A DNA stretch of 64,000 nt from Rubrobacter tropicus (GCF_011492945.1 NZ_CP045119.1:4216001-4280000); one strand, 5' to 3'. Shown: positions 1-8,367, counted from the stretch's first letter. The notes: generated by a model from the sequence alone, not told the origin. Translations and numbers: made by a program.

Positions 1-164
1 GCGGCGAGGACGACGCGATCTCCTCCCCCGGGGTGATGGGCGAGATGGCCGGCAAGATCCGCGGCTCGCGCCACGTAACCCTCACCAACGTCGGCCACCT
101 CTCGAACCTCGAAGACCCCGAGGGTTTCAACGGGGCCGTGAAGGAGTTCCTGGGAGGACTGTAG
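1..164 (+). CDS. Alpha/beta hydrolase, C-terminal fragment (5' end outside window)
   Basis: The reading frame is open from base 3 to the TAG at 162-164 and gives the last 53 residues of a protein. The pattern is ISSPGVMGEMAGKI, then a VGHLSNLEDPEGF block and a terminal VKEFL helix. This is the usual end of the alpha/beta-hydrolase fold, where the GH of GHLSNLE carries the catalytic histidine, as in 3-oxoadipate enol-lactonase-like enzymes. The nucleophile and acid residues lie outside the window, so the substrate cannot be inferred. The gene ends 45 bases before the metallophosphoesterase on the same strand. Confidence 0.75.
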   Translation, partial: GEDDAISSPGVMGEMAGKIRGSRHVTLTNVGHLSNLEDPEGFNGAVKEFLGGL

Positions 165-209
165 GCGGCGGGTTTCTAGAGCCGCGCCGTTCCGGTAGAA
201 TCCTGCCCC

Positions 210-1076
210 GTGACTACCCTGGTTCATGTGTCGGACCTCCACTTCGGGCGGCCAGCCGTCGCGGAGCGGCTCGACGCGCTGCGAGAGTTTATAGAAGGCA
301 TCGAGCCAGACGGCATCGCCGTATCGGGAGATCTGACGCAGCGGTGTACCAACAGGGAGTTCGCGCAGGCGAGCGCGTACCTGGGTTCGCTGCGCGAGAT
401 AGCGCCCTACGTCGTCATCCCCGGTAACCACGACATCCGCTGGCTCGGCGCGGTGGCCCGGAACCTCGGCTTCGCGGGGCTCCTCCGCAAGGGGGCGCAC
501 AACTTCAAGTACTCCCGGTACCGCAGGCACATCTCCGACGACCTCAGCCCCTCACTCGAGGTGCCGGGGGCGGTTATCGCGGGCCTGAACACGGCGCACG
601 GCATCTCGCGCGGGTCGCTCACGAAGAGGTTTCGGGACCTCGGCGTGATCGGGCACGTCAAGCACGCGGACATCCAACGGGTAAAGGCCGCCTTCGAGGC
701 CGCCGACCCCGGGGCGGCCAGGATCGTCATGATCCACCACAACCCGATCCGGGGCGAACTCTCGGGCCGCCACGGCCTCGCCAACACCGAGCAGGCCCTC
801 CACTCGTTCTCGGACCTCGGCACCGAACTCGTCCTCTGCGGCCACGACCACCAGGACGCCGTCCACACGATAGAGAAGGGCGCCCACGGCCTCGTCATCT
901 CGACGGCCGGCACCATCTCGAACCGCATCAAACCCGGCAGGGCCTCCTCCTTCAACCTCGTCGAGACCGACGAAGACAACCTCCGCATCATCGCCCACTC
1001 CTGGAAAAAGGGCGTAGGCTTCGTCCCCTCAGAGGACCGATCCTTCCCCAGGCGTACCCTCTCCCGCCCCACCTGA
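210..1076 (+). CDS. Metallophosphoesterase (calcineurin-like, CpdA-type)
   Basis: A 288-residue cytosolic protein with the ordered motifs of dinuclear-metal phosphoesterases: DLH at residues 9-11, GDLTQ around 40, GNHD at 72-75, a HH pair in the MIHHNPI segment and a final GHDH. Motif spacing resembles the cAMP phosphodiesterase (CpdA/Icc) group, but cyclic-nucleotide specificity cannot be read from sequence. There is no signal peptide or membrane segment. The start is GTG, directly before the first beta strand that leads into the DLH motif, so little N-terminal sequence can be missing. A second, membrane-anchored phosphoesterase lies at 46.1-47.0 kb. Confidence 0.88.
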   Translation: MTTLVHVSDLHFGRPAVAERLDALREFIEGIEPDGIAVSGDLTQRCTNREFAQASAYLGSLREIAPYVVIPGNHDIRWLGAVARNLGFAGLLRKGAHNFKYSRYRRHISDDLSPSLEVPGAVIAGLNTAHGISRGSLTKRFRDLGVIGHVKHADIQRVKAAFEAADPGAARIVMIHHNPIRGELSGRHGLANTEQALHSFSDLGTELVLCGHDHQDAVHTIEKGAHGLVISTAGTISNRIKPGRASSFNLVETDEDNLRIIAHSWKKGVGFVPSEDRSFPRRTLSRPT

Positions 1077-1133
1077 TACCGGAACCGACTGTATAATCCG
1101 GCGCTAATGTGACCCGTCACGGAAGGGACCACC

Positions 1134-1346
1134 ATGTGGAGCAGACTCACCCGCGGCGGCGACGGGCTGCCCCGCGAAAAAGTGGACGCCATCGTGCGCC
1201 TGATCGATCAGTACCTCTCCGAGGAGGCGAGCCTGCGCAACCTCCAGTCGGACAAACAGACGATCCACCCCCGTGATCTTCCACCAGACAAACGCGAAGC
1301 CCTCATAGAAGAGATCTTCGAGATCCTCAAAGACGCCCAGAGGTAG
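1134..1346 (+). CDS. Small hypothetical protein, 70 aa
   Basis: I do not recognise the family. The ORF starts at ATG with GGAAGGGA about 12 bases upstream and encodes a charged, predicted-helical, soluble protein with no signal peptide, cysteines or membrane segment. Two amphipathic stretches (residues about 15-35 and 50-68) flank a polar linker. Downstream come a repeat pair and a perfect hairpin before the convergent LLM oxidoreductase gene. Confidence 0.6.
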   Translation: MWSRLTRGGDGLPREKVDAIVRLIDQYLSEEASLRNLQSDKQTIHPRDLPPDKREALIEEIFEILKDAQR

Positions 1347-1424
1347 GTTTCAGCCCGGCGCTTCGCGCCTCTTAGCACGTCCCCTTCGGGGACTCTCAGC
1401 CCGCTTCGGCTTCGCCTCCGCTTT

Positions 1425-1477
1425 TAGCCATCAGCTTTCAGCCAAGAACAAAAAGCTGACCGCTGATGGCCGACAGC
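1425..1477. repeat. Intergenic TCAGC-type inverted repeat
   Basis: CCATCAGC with TTCAGC on the left is mirrored by GCTGA and GCTGATGG on the right, around an A-rich spacer. It belongs to the dispersed family built from TCAGC(N)n units seen at more than ten places in this window. Confidence 0.75.
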
Positions 1478-1478
1478 G

Positions 1479-1504
1479 TTTGCAGGGGACATCCCCTGCA
1501 AACA
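1479..1504. terminator. Perfect hairpin between convergent genes
   Basis: A 12-bp perfect stem (GTTTGCAGGGGA at 1479-1490 and its complement at 1493-1504) with a two-base centre lies between the small plus-strand ORF and the stop of the LLM oxidoreductase. There is no long T tract, so terminator function is inferred from position and stability. Confidence 0.6.
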
Positions 1505-1507
1505 TCT

Positions 1508-2341
1508 CTAGTCGGCCCGCGGCGGTCCCTGTTTTATGCGGCGGCTGAGGTCTTCGGGGGAGTTGGGCGGGGTCCAGGGCGCCTCTATCCACCACGTCGC
1601 CCCAGCCTCCGCGTAGGGACGAACCATCGAGGCGGCCGCCGCGGGATCTTCACCCGGCGTCTCGCCCTCCCGCACGATGTCGAAGGCACCCTCTTTGCCG
1701 CTCTTTTCTACGTAGCTTTTTATCTCCCGGATCGTCTCCGGCGTGACGCCCGGCTCTTCTAACGTTCCACCCACCCTGGCCGCCAGGACGCCGTCGTAGC
1801 GCAGCGCGCGGCCCATGGACTTCTCGCTCGGCCAGGCGCCGACAACCCAGATCGGGATTCGAGGTCTCTGAACCGGCCTCGGCAAAAACGTCATCTCCTC
1901 CAACCGGTAGTGCCTCCCCTCGTAGGAGAACGGCTCCCCGCTCCACAACCCGGTCAGGATTTCCAGGCTCTCGTCCAATTTTTGCGCCCTGGTCTTCCGG
2001 TCCACCGGCTCCCCGACCTTCGAAAAGCCGCCGTCGTCCACCGCTCCGAGGCCAACGGGCATCACGAGCCTCCCGCCTGAAAGATGGTCCAGGGTCGCCG
2101 CCTCGCGGGCGAGCTTCCACGGCCTTCGCCGGGCCGGCGGCGTGAGCATCGCGCCGATACGGACCCCCTCCGTGCGCATCGCCATCGCGGCCATCACAAC
2201 CCACGGGTCGTAGGTATCGAAGGCCCCGATCGCCATGCCGTCCCAGTAGAAAGCGCCGTCCCAGCCCGACTCCTCGACCTCGCGCGCCAGCCCCGCGACC
2301 TCGCGCGGGCCTCCTGCCGTGATCACGAACCCGTAACGCAA
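1508..2341 (-). CDS. LLM-class flavin- or F420-dependent oxidoreductase
   Basis: A 277-residue TIM-barrel enzyme of the luciferase-like monooxygenase family. Typical signatures are the N-terminal YGFVITAGG strand, the VRIGAMLTP strand, the AREAATLDHLSGGRL segment (the most conserved family block), the ILTGLWSGEPFSYEG(R)HY segment and PRIPIWVVGAW. The cofactor (FMN or F420) and substrate cannot be decided. The start is TTG, supported by AGGAGG five bases upstream. The gene stands alone on the minus strand, convergent with the preceding gene. Confidence 0.9.
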   Translation of the reverse strand: MRYGFVITAGGPREVAGLAREVEESGWDGAFYWDGMAIGAFDTYDPWVVMAAMAMRTEGVRIGAMLTPPARRRPWKLAREAATLDHLSGGRLVMPVGLGAVDDGGFSKVGEPVDRKTRAQKLDESLEILTGLWSGEPFSYEGRHYRLEEMTFLPRPVQRPRIPIWVVGAWPSEKSMGRALRYDGVLAARVGGTLEEPGVTPETIREIKSYVEKSGKEGAFDIVREGETPGEDPAAAASMVRPYAEAGATWWIEAPWTPPNSPEDLSRRIKQGPPRAD

Positions 2342-2458
2342 CCTCGCCTCCTCTCACCGCCGGAAGACGATTCCAGCAAAGACGTCTTCAGTCTACGACG
2401 CCCCTGTACGCCCTCCAACAGCAAAATACACCCGACGGCCCGCAAAACCAATCTTCTC

Positions 2459-2486
2459 TTGTATAGGGGTAGGGGGTATGTTAGAA
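2459..2486 (+). promoter_or_regulatory. CsoR-like copper operator/promoter, degenerate
   Basis: TATAGGGGTAGGGGGTATG lies 13 bases upstream of the first gene of the copper island. Its right half, GGGGGTATG, matches known CsoR operators and resembles the clear site at 6203. The left half is not the expected complement, so this is a weaker candidate. TTGTAT at 2459 could act as a -35. Confidence 0.4.
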
Positions 2487-2493
2487 AGAATCG

Positions 2494-2868
2494 ATGTCGA
2501 ACGCGTGGGGTTCCGGGTCGGGCAGGTTCACCGTCGTCGCGATCGCGGTGGCGTTGTTGTTCTGCCACGGGGCGTTCGGCTACGCGCACCAGTCGCCCCC
2601 GGCCGACGCCCACGGGGCGCACGTCGCGCACGCGCCGGGAGGCCACGATTCCGTGCCGGACCGGGGCGTCGACGGGATGCATCAGGGGGGCGCGTACTTC
2701 GCCACCCTGCTCGCGTTGTTCTTCGTGACGCTCCTGCTTTTTGGCGGAAGAGCGCTGGCGCTCGGGAGGCTTCCGGCTCCGAACGCGGGGGAGCGGGCGC
2801 GCCGGACTGAGGTCAGCTTTCGACCCCGCGGACCGACTCTTACTTCCCTGCAGGTGTTCCGGCTCTGA
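2494..2868 (+). CDS. Small membrane/exported His-containing protein
   Basis: A 124-residue protein with two hydrophobic segments: residues about 10-30 (signal peptide or TM) and about 70-90 (TM, with LLALFFVTLLLFGG). The loop between them carries scattered histidines (HQ, HGAH, AHAPGGHD, MHQGG), suggesting periplasmic or extracellular metal contact. I do not recognise a named family. The ATG follows an AGAAAGAA stretch and lies just after a G-rich CsoR-like element. The gene leads into the DUF305 lipoprotein 51 bases downstream, so both are probably one copper-responsive unit. An overlapping ORF in another frame from 2478 lacks the membrane pattern and was rejected. Confidence 0.6.
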   Translation: MSNAWGSGSGRFTVVAIAVALLFCHGAFGYAHQSPPADAHGAHVAHAPGGHDSVPDRGVDGMHQGGAYFATLLALFFVTLLLFGGRALALGRLPAPNAGERARRTEVSFRPRGPTLTSLQVFRL

Positions 2869-2919
2869 GCCATCCGTCTGGCAAAGACGGGCAGAGAACA
2901 CGAGCACAGAGAGGAAGAA

Positions 2920-3585
2920 GTGCAGATAAAGCTACACACCAGGCTCGCGGTAGTCGGGCTGTTGTCGGTGTTGGTCCTGGCGGCTGCGTCTTGCGGAGGA
3001 GCGGGCGGGAGCGCGAAGGACGACGCCGGCGGTTCCGGCGCCCAGGAAAGCGCGAAAACCAACGAGGTGCGGAATATGGGTCAGGGCCCTGACGGTGACG
3101 CATCCGGGATGCTGATGCAAAACGGCAGGTACTCCGACGAGCGGTTCATCGATGCCATGGTCCCGCACCACCAGGGGGCCGTGGAGATGGCGGAGGTCGG
3201 GCTCGAAAACGCCGAGCACGAAGAGATAAAGCAGCTCTCGGAGAACATCGTCTCCACCCAGAAGGCCGAGATAAAAGATCTCAAGGAGATAAAGCAGGAG
3301 GAGTTCGGCACCTCCCGCATCCCTACGGGCATGAACTCGGGCCAGATGGAGAACATGGGCATGATGACGGATTCCGGGAACCTGGCGAACGAGAAGCCCT
3401 TCGACAAAGCTTTTATCGACAACATGATCCCGCACCACCAGTCAGCCATAGAGATGGCCGAGGTCGCCAGGGACAAGAGCCAGAACCCCAGGATAGAGGA
3501 GCTGGCAACCAACATCGTCGAGGCTCAAGAGCGTGAGATCTCGCAGATGAAGCAGTGGCGCGAACAGTGGTACCCGGGGGGTTAG
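2920..3585 (+). CDS. DUF305 family lipoprotein, probable copper-binding
   Basis: A 221-residue secreted lipoprotein. The N-terminus has a basic start, a hydrophobic core and a lipobox (AAASC) with Cys near residue 25. Two DUF305 repeats follow, each opening with the family hallmark: DAMVPHHQGAVEMAEV and DNMIPHHQSAIEMAEV, followed by long helices and a basic/glutamate tail. The methionine-rich linker (GMNSGQMENMGMM) also fits Cu(I) binding. DUF305 proteins are ferritin-like helical proteins often found near copper ATPases, as here. The GTG start has AGGAAG just upstream. A 12-bp hairpin ends the unit before the ATPase. Confidence 0.88.
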   Translation: MQIKLHTRLAVVGLLSVLVLAAASCGGAGGSAKDDAGGSGAQESAKTNEVRNMGQGPDGDASGMLMQNGRYSDERFIDAMVPHHQGAVEMAEVGLENAEHEEIKQLSENIVSTQKAEIKDLKEIKQEEFGTSRIPTGMNSGQMENMGMMTDSGNLANEKPFDKAFIDNMIPHHQSAIEMAEVARDKSQNPRIEELATNIVEAQEREISQMKQWREQWYPGG

Positions 3586-3612
3586 TGGAGCTTCCGGAGC
3601 TCTGACGTCAGT

Positions 3613-3645
3613 GGTGAGGGTCGGTGTTCTATTCCGACCCTCACC
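3613..3645. terminator. 12-bp perfect hairpin between DUF305 gene and P-type ATPase
   Basis: GGTGAGGGTCGG at 3613-3624 pairs perfectly with 3634-3645 across a 9-base loop. It lies 28 bases after the DUF305 stop and 57 bases before the chosen ATPase start. No T tract follows, so it may be a partial terminator or mRNA-processing/stabilising element setting the ratio of lipoprotein to ATPase. Confidence 0.55.
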
Positions 3646-3701
3646 AAGAACGACCAGGAAGAACCGCATCCGCTCTCCTCGAAAACCAGAAAGGTCGCAA
3701 G

Positions 3702-5999
3702 ATGCACGAACACGACCAAACTCCCGCCGTCCACTCTACGTACACGCCCCGGGTGCTCGAAGTAGCGCTAAAGAACTGCTACTGCGGCGGCGAGTACGCG
3801 GATCTCGAGAAGGATCTGGGGTCTCGGCCGGGGATCCTGGCCGTGAACCTGGACCGCACCCGCGGCGTAACCAGTCTCGAATACGACCCGAACCTCGTGG
3901 ACAGCGGTCGCATCCGGTCAGAACTGGAGAACAGCGGCTACCGCTGCGACTGCCGCGAACGCCCGTCCGAACACGACGTAGGGCCGCGAGAAGAGCATGC
4001 CGCGCACGAGGACGCGCACGCGGGTCACGGCGCGGCGATGGTCAGGGACATGCTGCGCCGGGCGGTAGTGTCGGCACTACTCACCATTCCGATAGTACTG
4101 TACTCACCCGTCGGGGAGAGCCTGGGCTTCACCGCGGAACCCCCCTTCGGGCTCTCGATGGAGCTGTTTGGCTTGATCCTGGCTACGCCTGTCGTGTTCT
4201 GGGGTGGATGGGTCTTCATTTCCAGCGCCTGGCGCGCCCTGCTACGCGGCGAAGCGAACATGATGACCCTGATCGCCCTGGGCATACTGGTCAGTTACCT
4301 GTATTCGGTGGCTGCCACCTTCGCTTTCGAAGGCGAGGTCTTCTACGAGGCCGCCGCGATGCTCACGACCTTCTCGCTGGTCGGACACTGGCTGGAGATG
4401 CGCAGCCGCTTCGCCACGGGACGCGCGGTCGAAGCGCTCCTGCGGCTCGCACCGGATACCGCCCTCGTCAGGCGTGACGGCCTGGAAGTAGAGATACCCC
4501 TGGATGAGGTCGCGGTTGGCGACGTGATAGTGGTGAGGCCGGGCGGCAGGGTGCCGGTGGACGGGGTCGTCATCTCGGGCTCAAGCTACGTGGACGAGTC
4601 AATGATCACCGGCGAGCCCGTCCCGGTGGCGAAGGAGAAGGGCACGCGCGTAACCGGGGGCACCGTGAACCAGACAGGCGCCTTCGACTTCCGCGCCACC
4701 GCCATCGGGGCCGACACGGCCCTCTCCAGGATCGTGCAGCTCGTCCAGGATGCCCAGGCGTCCAAAGCACCCGCGCAGCGTCTCGCCGACGTGGCAGGCA
4801 AGTACCTCGTGTTCGTGGCGTTGAGCGCGGGCCTGATCGCCTTCCTCGTCTGGTTCCTCCTCGGCTCCGAGGGCCTACTGTTCGCCGTAACGGCGGCCGT
4901 CTCGACGATCGTGATCGCCTGTCCCGACGCCCTGGCGCTCGCGACTCCGACAGCCATCACCGTGGGAGTCGGGAAGAGCGCCCGAGGAGGCGTGCTGTTC
5001 AAAAACGCGACCGAGCTGGAAGCGACGGCGGGCGTGGATACCGCCGTCTTCGACAAGACCGGCACGCTCACCGAAGGCCGTCCAGCCCTCACCGACGTGA
5101 TCCCCAGGGACGGCACATCCGAGGACGAGCTCTTACGCCTCGCCGCCTCGGCGGATTCTAGCAGCGAACACCCGATGGCCCGCGCGATCGTCGAGGGGGC
5201 GACCGCCCGCGGTCTCACGCTGGACTCCTCGGACGAATTCCAGGCCATTCCCGGACATGGCATCAGGGCGATCGTGGGCGGCAAACGACTTCTGATCGGC
5301 AACAAGGCCCTTATGGACCGCGAGCGGATCCCGGCCGATGACCTGGATGACCGCGCCGGAACACTCGCCGGTGACGCCAAGACCCCCATGTACGTCGCCG
5401 TGGACGGCGAGGCCGGCGGCCTCGTTGCGGTCGCCGACACCATCCGCGAGAGCGCAAGGAGGGCGGTCACCGAACTTCACCACCTCGGCGTCGAGACGGT
5501 CATGCTCAGCGGAGATAACCGCCACACGGCGGAAGCGGTGGCCCGTCAGCTCGGTATGGATACCGTCCTCGCCGAAGTCCTCCCCGGCGACAAGGCTTCG
5601 GAGATCAAAGACCTCCAGGACTCGGGAAAACGGGTCGCGATGGTCGGCGACGGCGTCAACGACGCGCCAGCCCTGGCCCAGGCGGACGTCGGCATGGCCA
5701 TCGGCGCCGGGACCGATGTGGCGGTAGAGACCGCCGGCGTCGTGCTCATGAAAGACGATCCGGCAGCCGTGGCGGTCGCCGTCGACATGGCCCGCAAGGT
5801 CCGCACCAAGATCAAACAGAACCTGTTCTGGGCAGCCATCTACAACGTCCTCGCGATCCCTATCGCCGCAGGCGCCCTCTACCCGAGCCTCGGCATCCTG
5901 CTCCAACCAGAGTGGGCAGCCCTCGCGATGAGCGCCTCGACCGTCACGGTCACGCTCAACGCGCTCGCCCTGAACCGCGAGAAGCTCTCGATCTCCTGA
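3702..5999 (+). CDS. P1B-type heavy-metal (probably copper) transporting ATPase
   Basis: About 765 residues. Order: a short His-rich start; an HMA-like domain (about residues 15-90) with CYC at 26-28 in place of CxxC and a terminal RCDCRE; a His-rich linker ([14 protein letters not shown]); eight expected TM helices; the TGEPVPV actuator loop; the channel motif [12 protein letters not shown] with Cys near 407; DKTGTLT with phosphorylated Asp near 451; the [10 protein letters not shown] motif (His near 490); and [19 protein letters not shown] differs from the usual CPC (CopA) or CPH (CopB), so metal preference is uncertain. An in-frame GTG at 3624 was rejected because it lies inside the hairpin at 3613-3645; ATG at 3702 follows AAAGGT. 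Confidence 0.9.
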   Translation: MHEHDQTPAVHSTYTPRVLEVALKNCYCGGEYADLEKDLGSRPGILAVNLDRTRGVTSLEYDPNLVDSGRIRSELENSGYRCDCRERPSEHDVGPREEHAAHEDAHAGHGAAMVRDMLRRAVVSALLTIPIVLYSPVGESLGFTAEPPFGLSMELFGLILATPVVFWGGWVFISSAWRALLRGEANMMTLIALGILVSYLYSVAATFAFEGEVFYEAAAMLTTFSLVGHWLEMRSRFATGRAVEALLRLAPDTALVRRDGLEVEIPLDEVAVGDVIVVRPGGRVPVDGVVISGSSYVDESMITGEPVPVAKEKGTRVTGGTVNQTGAFDFRATAIGADTALSRIVQLVQDAQASKAPAQRLADVAGKYLVFVALSAGLIAFLVWFLLGSEGLLFAVTAAVSTIVIACPDALALATPTAITVGVGKSARGGVLFKNATELEATAGVDTAVFDKTGTLTEGRPALTDVIPRDGTSEDELLRLAASADSSSEHPMARAIVEGATARGLTLDSSDEFQAIPGHGIRAIVGGKRLLIGNKALMDRERIPADDLDDRAGTLAGDAKTPMYVAVDGEAGGLVAVADTIRESARRAVTELHHLGVETVMLSGDNRHTAEAVARQLGMDTVLAEVLPGDKASEIKDLQDSGKRVAMVGDGVNDAPALAQADVGMAIGAGTDVAVETAGVVLMKDDPAAVAVAVDMARKVRTKIKQNLFWAAIYNVLAIPIAAGALYPSLGILLQPEWAALAMSASTVTVTLNALALNREKLSIS

Positions 6000-6029
6000 G
6001 GTCGAAAGGCGAAAAGCCTACTTCTAAAG

Positions 6030-6061
6030 CGGAATGCAGTGGCTCATGCCACTGCATTCCG
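6030..6061 (+). terminator. Perfect 14-bp hairpin after the metal ATPase
   Basis: The 14-bp arms at 6030-6043 and 6048-6061 are exact complements around a TCAT loop, 31 bases after the ATPase stop. No T tract follows. Confidence 0.65.
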
Positions 6062-6099
6062 TGCCGTCAGCCTGTCGGCCCGCTCCGGCTTCGCCTCCG

Positions 6100-6148
6100 C
6101 TCTCAGCCATCAGCTTTTTGCTCTAGGCTGACAGCTGATGGCTGAGAG
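6100..6148. repeat. TCAGC-type inverted repeat with 15-bp perfect arms
   Basis: CTCTCAGCCATCAGC (6100-6114) pairs with GCTGATGGCTGAGAG (6134-6148). It is a member of the dispersed intergenic family and sits between the ATPase terminator and the next promoter. Confidence 0.8.
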
Positions 6149-6196
6149 CCGACAGCTTCTAGAGCGGTTCGACCTCTTTGCAGACAGCTTTGGATT

Positions 6197-6225
6197 TTGA
6201 CATATACCCCTGGGGGGTATACTAT
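6197..6225 (+). promoter_or_regulatory. Promoter with embedded CsoR-type operator
   Basis: A consensus -35 (TTGACA, 6197-6202) is spaced 17 bp from TACTAT (6220-6225). The spacer is filled by a perfect inverted repeat, TATACCCC / GGGGTATA (6203-6210 and 6214-6221), separated by TGG. This is the form of CsoR operators, where Cu(I) binding to CsoR releases repression. No csoR gene lies in the window. Confidence 0.75.
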
Positions 6226-6261
6226 GAGACTATTGATGGTTTTGGAGAGGAGTACGACAAG

Positions 6262-6705
6262 ATGGGTAGTTCCTCGCTCAACAGGACGGCTTTCTCGGCG
6301 ACGTTGCACTGTCTGACAGGCTGTGCCATCGGGGAGGTGCTTGGGATGGTGATCGGGACGGCGCTCGGCTGGGGCAACTTCGCCACGATAGTTTTGGCGG
6401 TCGTCCTCGCCTTCTTCTTCGGCTACTCTCTGACGATGCTGCCGCTGTTGCGCTCCGGGATGGCGCTTGCGACGGTCTTGCCGCTAGCCTTCGCCTCCGA
6501 CACCCTCTCCATCACCGTCATGGAGATCGTGGACAACGCCATCATGCTCGTCATCCCCGGCGCGATGGAGGCGAGCCTCGCGAGCCTCGTGTTTTGGGGC
6601 AGCCTCGCCTTCGCGCTCGCGGTCGCCTTCGTCGCGGCTTTCCCGGTCAACCGTTACCTCATCGCCCGCGGCAAGGGCCACGCCGTCGTCCACCAGCATC
6701 ATTAG
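6262..6705 (+). CDS. DUF4396 domain membrane protein, copper-island member
   Basis: A 147-residue integral membrane protein with about four TM helices. It opens with the DUF4396-like LHCLTGCAIGEVLGMVIG segment and ends in a histidine tail (HAVVHQHH). The His and Cys residues within the first helix could be metal ligands. The ATG at 6262 is preceded by GGAGAGG. A longer in-frame ORF from 6178 would place the promoter and operator at 6197-6225 inside the coding region and was rejected. The CsoR-like operator implies copper-induced expression; the molecular role of DUF4396 proteins is not established. Confidence 0.78.
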   Translation: MGSSSLNRTAFSATLHCLTGCAIGEVLGMVIGTALGWGNFATIVLAVVLAFFFGYSLTMLPLLRSGMALATVLPLAFASDTLSITVMEIVDNAIMLVIPGAMEASLASLVFWGSLAFALAVAFVAAFPVNRYLIARGKGHAVVHQHH

Positions 6706-6707
6706 AG

Positions 6708-6876
6708 CTTTCAGCGGTCAGCTCTTAAGAGACAGAGCGTCGACCGTCCACGGGGCGGGTTCGGAAGAGTTCCGAACCCGCCCCGAAAGGTTCCACAAGG
6801 GCAAGACAACCCCGCAGATTACGCGGTCGGCACCCGATTTCCGACAGGCCCTTTGCTGACAGCCGATGGCTGAAAG
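6708..6876. repeat. TCAGC-type repeat pair flanking a terminator hairpin
   Basis: AGCTTTCAGCGGTCAGCTC near 6708-6726 is the approximate inverse of GCTGACAGCCGATGGCTGAAAGCT near 6852-6876. The pair brackets the long hairpin at 6751-6785 in the gap between convergent genes. Confidence 0.7.
6751..6785. terminator. Perfect 16-bp bidirectional hairpin
   Basis: Arms at 6751-6766 and 6770-6785 are exact complements with a three-base GAG loop. It lies between the convergent DUF4396 gene (+) and coxG (-), so it could terminate both. Confidence 0.75.
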
Positions 6877-6878
6877 CT

Positions 6879-7715
6879 CTACCGCTTTCTGCGGAAGAGC
6901 CAGATCAGGACGAACAGCACGCCCGCGCCGGCTAGCACGGGTCCGAGACGCTTGAGGATCGCGCCCTGGCTCGCCGCACCGAGGTCGAAGGCCTCCGGCT
7001 CTTCGGCGGGGCCTCGACGGGGCGCGCCCTGGGTGGTCGGCTGCTGGGCGCCGGTGGTCGGGGCGCTTGCGGCTGCCTCCGAGGAACCGGCCACGACGGC
7101 GCCTTCGACGGTGCCGCCGGCCGCGACGGCGGGGTCTTCGCTGCTTATGATCCTGCCGGCCGTGCCCCCGGCCCCCGCGGCGGGCGGCGCCTGGCCATCG
7201 GGGGCGGCAGCCTGCGAGCCGTTGCCGGAGGCCGGTTCTACGGGGGCTGCGGCTTCCGCGGCGGCCCCGCCGCCCGAGATCTCCTGCTCCAGGCAGGCGG
7301 CGAACTGGTCGAGCATCTTCGTCGCGACGTCCTGGGCTATGCCCCTGCCGAACTGGGCCGCCCGGCCCGTGAGCTTCATGTCCGTCTCGACGTTGACCTT
7401 TGTGTTGGCCCCCTCTTCCTGGAGCTTGGAGACTATGGTCGCGGAGGCCGTGCCCTGGCCGCGGGCGTCGCGGCCCGTTGCCTGGAGGACGGCGCGGTGG
7501 TTCGCCTCGTCGGTCTCTTCGAACTTCACGGTGCCCTTGTAGCTGGCGGTGATCGGGCCGATCTTGACCTTCATCGTGCCGTTGTACTCGCCGTCGCCCT
7601 TCTCCTCCTGGATCGCTGCCCCAGGCAGGCAGGGGGCTATCTTCTCCAGGTCCAGCATCGTCTTCCACGCCTCTTCTATCGGGGCGCTCACCGTGAACTC
7701 GTTGTTGATCTTCAT
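6879..7715 (-). CDS. coxG: CoxG-like SRPBCC protein, membrane-anchored
   Basis: A 278-residue protein. Residues 1-150 form the CoxG/SRPBCC fold (start MKINNEFTVSAP, then PCLPGA, GTMKVKIGPI, ANTKVNVETDMKLTGRAAQFGRGI). A long Ala/Pro/Gly-rich linker follows, then one C-terminal TM helix (about 255-272) and a RRKR end. In Oligotropha carboxidovorans CoxG is reported to help tether CO dehydrogenase to the membrane; the C-terminal anchor fits such a role. Last gene of the cox operon, 19 bases after the mocA-like gene. ATG with a GGAGGAG Shine-Dalgarno. Confidence 0.88.
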   Translation of the reverse strand: MKINNEFTVSAPIEEAWKTMLDLEKIAPCLPGAAIQEEKGDGEYNGTMKVKIGPITASYKGTVKFEETDEANHRAVLQATGRDARGQGTASATIVSKLQEEGANTKVNVETDMKLTGRAAQFGRGIAQDVATKMLDQFAACLEQEISGGGAAAEAAAPVEPASGNGSQAAAPDGQAPPAAGAGGTAGRIISSEDPAVAAGGTVEGAVVAGSSEAAASAPTTGAQQPTTQGAPRRGPAEEPEAFDLGAASQGAILKRLGPVLAGAGVLFVLIWLFRRKR

Positions 7716-7734
7716 GGGATCTCCTCCTCTTGGA

Positions 7735-8367
7735 TCACCGCTCTATCTTATAGGCACCCCGGAGCCCGCGCACCTCTTCCGAACGCCGCAGGTCTCCTTT
7801 GGTATCGACATCGGACGGGTCAGCAACCCCGTCACAAGGCACCTCGACCACCAATTCCGGGCGCCGCCGCAACAGACCCCTCGCCCCCTCGTCCCCCGAA
7901 AGCTCTTCTTCGAGGGTGGGCCAGACGGTCCGCGCGAAGAGCACGGGGTTGCGCCGCTTCCCGCCGTAGGTCGCCACGGCCACCTCCGCCCCACCCTCGA
8001 ACGCCGCGACGAGCCGCCCCACCGCCTCGGCCCCGACGAAAGGCTGGTCAGCCAGCAGGATGACCGCGGCCCGCGCCTCCGGCCGCACCGCCCGCAGCCC
8101 CGCCAGCACGGAGGTGGCCTGTCCCAGGTGCCAGTCCGGGTTCTCGACCACCCTGACGTTGTGGGGTTCGCAGATCCGGCGCAGCCCTTCCGCGTCGGCG
8201 CCGAGAACGGCGATGGTCTCGTCCACGGGCGCGCCTTCCAGGTTCTCGAGGGTCGCTTCTATCAGAGGTCTTCCACCGAAGTCGGCGAGCAGCTTGCCGC
8301 CCCCGAACCGGCTGCCCGAGCCGGCCGCGAGCAAGACCGCCGATACGCCGCTGGGAATGTCCGTCAC
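7735..8367 (-). CDS. MobA/MocA-like nucleotidyltransferase for molybdopterin cofactor
   Basis: A 210-residue NTP transferase. The N-terminal LLAAGSGSRFGGGKLL loop binds nucleotide and LLADQPF carries the conserved metal-site Asp. Proteins of this type beside xanthine dehydrogenase or CO dehydrogenase genes attach CMP to molybdopterin (molybdopterin cytosine dinucleotide), the cofactor that CoxL-type enzymes use. The GTG start at 8367 overlaps the stop of the xdhC C-terminal gene as GTGA. A much longer open frame runs upstream antisense-like through xdhC but is a composition artefact. Confidence 0.88.
   Translation of the reverse strand: MTDIPSGVSAVLLAAGSGSRFGGGKLLADFGGRPLIEATLENLEGAPVDETIAVLGADAEGLRRICEPHNVRVVENPDWHLGQATSVLAGLRAVRPEARAAVILLADQPFVGAEAVGRLVAAFEGGAEVAVATYGGKRRNPVLFARTVWPTLEEELSGDEGARGLLRRRPELVVEVPCDGVADPSDVDTKGDLRRSEEVRGLRGAYKIER

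Noticed and set aside
3624-3701. GTG start for the P-type ATPase, adding 26 residues
   Set aside because: This start lies in the stem of the 12-bp hairpin and has no ribosome site. ATG 3702 begins a normal His-rich N-terminus.
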